From contig CAVBWS010000046.1 in NCBI GenBank assembly GCA_963599255.1, forward strand, positions 1 through 16,243: 16,243 nt of DNA, given 5' to 3'. Position 1 is the first letter of the stretch, and each line of letters opens with the position of its first letter. The stretch is from RGIG5612 sp963599255 (lineage in GTDB: Bacteria > Bacillota > Clostridia > Lachnospirales > Lachnospiraceae). A program made the position numbers and the translations under genes. Below, piece by piece: positions 13,575-16,243 of the stretch. The notes under the pieces were generated by a model. The model was given only the letters and a program-made list of their open reading frames with translations. It had not been told where the DNA came from and did no database searches.

Positions 13575-15161
13575 ATGATCAAAAAGAACGACAAAATAAA
13601 GCTGAAAATTACAGATATGGGAGTCGACGGAGAGGGCATAGGGAAATATTATGAGACTCCGGATAATGGCATGACATTTTTTGTTAAGAACGCTGTTATC
13701 GGTGATGAAGTGAGGGCCCTTGTAACGAAGGTAAAAAAAGGCTACGGATATGCCAAGGTACTTGAAATCATTACGGCATCCAAAGACCGGGTAAAACCCG
13801 TATGCACCATGGCGGAGCGGTGCGGAGGCTGCCAGATCATGCAGCTGTCCTATGAAGCACAGCTTAGATTCAAGGAAAATAAAGTCAGAAATAATATAGA
13901 GCGATTAGGCGGCATAAAATGCGGTGAGTATTTGCCGATACTGGGCATGGAAGGTGATGAGCCCCTTCGCTTCAGAAATAAAATGCAGTTTCCGGTGGGA
14001 AGAAACAAGGAAGGCAGGGTTATAACCGGTTTCTATGCCGGAAGGACGCATTACATTATAGAAACCCATGACTGTCTGGTATCGCCGGACGTAAATAGCA
14101 AGATATTAGAGGCGTTCAGAGGTTATGTGGAAGAGGAAGGGTTGTCAACTTATGACGAAGAATCGGGACGCGGCTTGATCAGGCATGTACTTATAAGAAA
14201 TGGCTTCTATACAGGCCAGATCATGGTATGCATCGTAATAAATGGCAGTGAAAAGGATCTGGATACAGAAAAACTGGCGGCTGCGATCACGAAGATTGAT
14301 ATACCGGAGCCGTGGAAGATTGCCAGCATAAGCCTTAACATTAACACCGAGAAAACCAATGTAATATTGGGACATGAGGTTGTGAATATATATGGGGCAT
14401 CTTATATAGAAGAAAAGATCATAAGCGATGATCCGGAGATGAAGCCCCTTATATTTAAGATCAATCCATTATCATTTTTCCAGACGAATCCGCTGCAGAC
14501 CAATAAGCTGTATGATACTGCATTGGAATTTGCACGTCTTACAGGCAATGAAACGGTATGGGATCTGTACTGCGGCGCCGGTACAATATCACTGTTTCTG
14601 GCGCAAAAGGCCAGAAAAGTGTACGGCGTAGAGATAGTGCCGGAGGCGATAGAGGCTGCCAAGGAAAATGCAGTGAGAAATAATATAGCAAATGCAGAGT
14701 TTTACTGCGGCAAATCTGAAGTGATCTTCCCGGAGACGGTGCTGAGGGCAAATAAGCCGCAATCTGATACGAGTGCGGATGATAACAATGCAGGTGAAGC
14801 GAGTCAGGACTGCGGGAATGGCGGCAGTGAATATGAGCCGGATCTGGTGGTGCTGGATCCGCCCAGAAAGGGCTGTGATGCAGTGCTTATTGAGGCCATA
14901 AGACAGGTCGCCCCGGACAGGATCGTCTATGTAAGCTGTGATTCAGCGACATTGGCCAGGGATCTAAAGCTGCTGTGCGACGCCGAGGCAGCAGGCAGCT
15001 GCTATAAAGTCGAGAAGGTAAGAGCAGTGGACATGTTCCCGCATACGGGGCATGTGGAGACTGTGTGCCTTTTGGGCAAACGAAAACCAGATGCCAAGGT
15101 GAAAATAGGCATTGATATGGATGATTATTACCGTATCAGGGAGAAGGCTGAAAGCAAATAA
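13575..15161 (+). CDS. rlmD: 23S rRNA (uracil-C5)-methyltransferase, RlmD/RlmCD type
   Basis: 528 residues, longer than the usual 450-470. It makes m5U in 23S rRNA (U1939 and/or U747 in related enzymes; the site is not deducible here). The TRAM domain is about 1-65. The iron-sulfur cluster ligands are C77, C83, C86 (CGGC) and C167. SAM motif I is DLYCGAGT (330-337), then DPPRKGC (428-434), catalytic nucleophile C455 in YVSCDSATLARDL, and general base E495 in HVE. A hydrophilic insertion rich in Ser, Asp, Asn and Gly (about 392-420) interrupts the domain before the DPPR strand, and an extra charged tail of about 25 residues ends the protein. Start ATG 13575 has only weak AAGGTG upstream; coupling to rsmI is likely. 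Last gene of the operon. Confidence 0.94.
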   Translation: MIKKNDKIKLKITDMGVDGEGIGKYYETPDNGMTFFVKNAVIGDEVRALVTKVKKGYGYAKVLEIITASKDRVKPVCTMAERCGGCQIMQLSYEAQLRFKENKVRNNIERLGGIKCGEYLPILGMEGDEPLRFRNKMQFPVGRNKEGRVITGFYAGRTHYIIETHDCLVSPDVNSKILEAFRGYVEEEGLSTYDEESGRGLIRHVLIRNGFYTGQIMVCIVINGSEKDLDTEKLAAAITKIDIPEPWKIASISLNINTEKTNVILGHEVVNIYGASYIEEKIISDDPEMKPLIFKINPLSFFQTNPLQTNKLYDTALEFARLTGNETVWDLYCGAGTISLFLAQKARKVYGVEIVPEAIEAAKENAVRNNIANAEFYCGKSEVIFPETVLRANKPQSDTSADDNNAGEASQDCGNGGSEYEPDLVVLDPPRKGCDAVLIEAIRQVAPDRIVYVSCDSATLARDLKLLCDAEAAGSCYKVEKVRAVDMFPHTGHVETVCLLGKRKPDAKVKIGIDMDDYYRIREKAESK

Positions 15162-15206
15162 ACCTTTACAAAACCGAATAACACACTGAATCAAAGCGAG
15201 ATTGAG

Positions 15207-15252
15207 GCTGTTGATGCGTTAGATGATAACGTGTCAGCAGCTTTTTCTTTTT
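15207..15252 (+). terminator. strong Rho-independent terminator after rlmD
   Basis: A 15-bp stem (15207-15221 with 15227-15241; all positions pair, three as G-U) carries a 5-nt loop GATGA and is followed by TTTTTCTTTTT. It closes the holB-rlmD operon, or marks the left flank of the accessory element beyond. Confidence 0.85.
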
Positions 15253-15291
15253 ATCTAAATCTATATATCAAATCTGAAAGGGGTCAAATCT

Positions 15292-15612
15292 ATGGCAAGG
15301 AAAAATGTGAGAAGTATGAAGGTTTGCGGACAGAGTGGTTATCAGTATGAGACAGTTCCAACAATCAGGCTGAGAGGAAAGTGGTTGGAAGAACTGGGAT
15401 TCCACATTGGTGATTATGTGCAGGTGAAATGTGAAAATGGTCAGTTGATTATTACGCCGGATGAGAATAAGGCACTGGAGCAGGAAGCAAAGACTGCATT
15501 TATGGCTGCTGAGATTAAGAAACTGGGAACTAAATATCAGAAGGAAAAAGAGGAAATCGTTGCAAGCTATGTGGCAGACCAGAGGGAAAATTCTTATGGG
15601 AGAAAAAAGTGA
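15292..15612 (+). CDS. SymE-like toxin-family protein (AbrB-type fold)
   Basis: 106 residues. The N-terminal 60 residues match the SymE/SpoVT-AbrB-like pattern: short strands around TVPTIRLRGKWLEELGF (21-37), then HIGDYVQVKCENGQLIITPD (38-57). The rest is a charged helix (about 60-106). Escherichia coli SymE is an RNA-targeting toxin controlled by an antisense RNA. In Clostridia, members like this one commonly sit beside parA in conjugative or integrative elements, where the role is not established. The ribosome binding site GAAAGGGG (15276-15283) is 8 nt from the ATG. parA follows after 16 nt, so this is probably one transcript. Whether an antisense antitoxin exists cannot be told. Confidence 0.8.
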   Translation: MARKNVRSMKVCGQSGYQYETVPTIRLRGKWLEELGFHIGDYVQVKCENGQLIITPDENKALEQEAKTAFMAAEIKKLGTKYQKEKEEIVASYVADQRENSYGRKK

Positions 15613-15628
15613 GAAGGGGGATTGTAAC

Positions 15629-16093
15629 ATGGGTGAAATTATCATGTGCGGATCATTTAAAGGGGGAGTTGGTAAGACTGCCAGTTCCTGGAACTTGGCT
15701 TATTCGTTGGCTTCGATGGGAAAGAAAGTACTGGCAGTGGATTTTGACAGTCAGGCAAATCTGACCACCTGCTTTGGGGTTGAGGATCCAGGGAAAGTGC
15801 CTTTGACAATTGGGCATCTGATGATGAACAGACTGGAAGAGGAAGGGCTGCCGGATCCGGCAGAGTATATTCAGAGTAGAAATGGCGTGGACTTTATCCC
15901 GTCATCCATGATGCTTTCTGCAGTAGACAGTAAGCTGCGGATGGAAATGGGAGCGGAGAAGATGTTAGCCGGTATCCTGGAGCCTCTGAGAGGACAGTAT
16001 GACTATGTGATTGTGGATACTTGTCCATCTCTTGGTTCATTGACCATCAATGTGAATATTATCCCGCTTGAGAGCCACCTGTTTCTCGCTTGA
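15629..16093 (+). pseudogene. parA: ParA-family ATPase, 3' truncated by an insertion
   Basis: 154 codons of an ATPase normally around 250-270 residues. Present are the deviant Walker A KGGVGKT (11-17), DFDSQANLT (39-47) and Walker B VIVDTCPSLGSLT (about 133-145). The family pattern stops after SLTINV. The last dozen residues (IIPLESHLFLA) are read out of a 22-bp tandem repeat that is not parA sequence. Start ATG 15629 has AAGGGGG (15614-15620) at 8-nt spacing; the frame continues upstream but that part overlaps SymE out of frame. Without the C-terminal half, the dimer and DNA-binding surfaces are lost, so partition function is probably gone. Confidence 0.88.
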
Positions 16094-16110
16094 GAGCCAC
16101 CCGTTTTAAA
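16047..16110. mobile_element. left end of an inserted element with 22-bp tandem repeats
   Basis: CGCTTGAGAGCCACC occurs at 16065-16079 and again at 16087-16101, period 22, each followed by YGTTT. The repeat starts just where parA similarity ends. A 'TGTGAATATT' at about 16050 could be a TG-type terminus. Repeated end sites of this kind are known as transposase-binding sites in IS21-like and Tn7-like elements. No transposase lies inside the window, so the family is unassigned. Confidence 0.5.
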
Positions 16111-16148
16111 GATATTTTTATAATTTCATAACCACAAGATATAGTAAT

Positions 16149-16188
16149 AAGCCTCCCCAACAGAATTACCATTGTGGAGGCTTTATTT
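16149..16188. terminator. hairpin downstream of the parA breakpoint
   Basis: AAGCCTCC (16149-16156) pairs with GGAGGCTT (16176-16183), followed by TATTT. It is a moderate terminator in either direction and may shield the inserted element from outside transcription. The bases from 16111 to 16148 are AT-rich and show nothing else. Confidence 0.5.
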
Positions 16189-16193
16189 AAGGG

Positions 16194-16243
16194 TTTGTCA
16201 AGTAAAGTGTGTAAGTTTTTTTGTGATGACCGGTTTTATCGGT
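16194..16243. mobile_element. possible IS256-like terminus at the window edge
   Basis: TGTCAAGTAAAGTGTGTAAG (16197-16216) resembles the 'TTTACACACTTTA..TTGACA' type ends (read on the other strand) that I associate with IS256-family elements of Clostridia. This is recalled similarity, not a database match. A small ACCG/CGGT hairpin follows. The element would continue beyond the window. Confidence 0.3.

Noticed and set aside
15180..15300. Reading frame LNQSEIEAVDALDD... before symE
   Set aside because: It looks protein-like, but it overlaps a 15-bp terminator stem with a U-tract and lacks a start. At most it is a gene remnant at the element junction.

Overview
This window looks like a chromosomal stretch from a low-to-mid GC member of the Clostridia, most likely Lachnospiraceae. 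That call rests on three things: the gene order guanylate kinase-like / holB / ricT / trmN6-like / rsmI / rlmD, strong AAGGAG-type ribosome binding sites, and a SymE-ParA pair of the kind carried by integrative elements of this family. It is an inference from gene content; the sequence contains no taxonomic marker gene.

Layout. (1) 1-485: a tRNA cluster (Asp partial, Val, Tyr, initiator Met, Phe), none encoding CCA, closed by a Rho-independent terminator. (2) 485-700: a highly structured dispersed element ('element A', copy 1) abutting the terminator, plus a fragment of a third copy. (3) 731-3237: a small membrane protein overlapping by 4 nt an ABC-F ATPase. (4) 3238-5845: a 370-nt leader or intergenic region, then a 745-residue predicted beta-helix protein with no signal peptide. 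(5) 5885-8231, minus strand: a Nudix ADP-ribose pyrophosphatase and a secreted trigger-factor/FKBP-like foldase, facing the beta-helix gene across a pair of convergent hairpins. (6) 8232-8786: a repeat-rich intergenic region in which a second copy of element A sits in the apical loop of a GC-rich hairpin element ('element B'); an uninterrupted copy of B lies at 12540-12627 and serves as the empty-site reference. (7) 8787-15161: the replication and RNA-modification operon, ending in a strong terminator. (8) 15292-16243: the start of an accessory element, with SymE, a parA cut short by 22-bp tandem repeats, a hairpin and a possible second insertion-sequence end.

How the genes work together. The 8787-15161 block supplies a nucleotide kinase-like protein, the clamp-loader delta prime subunit, RicT (RNA maturation/sporulation control), and three methyltransferases acting on tRNA or rRNA. 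The minus-strand pair handles ADP-ribose/nucleotide clearance and extracytoplasmic protein folding.

Most noteworthy is element A. Its two full copies (154 and 169 nt) keep the same six-helix architecture while several stems change sequence on both sides. That is the pattern expected of a selected RNA or hairpin structure, and the nesting inside element B shows it has moved. I do not recognise it as a named RNA family.
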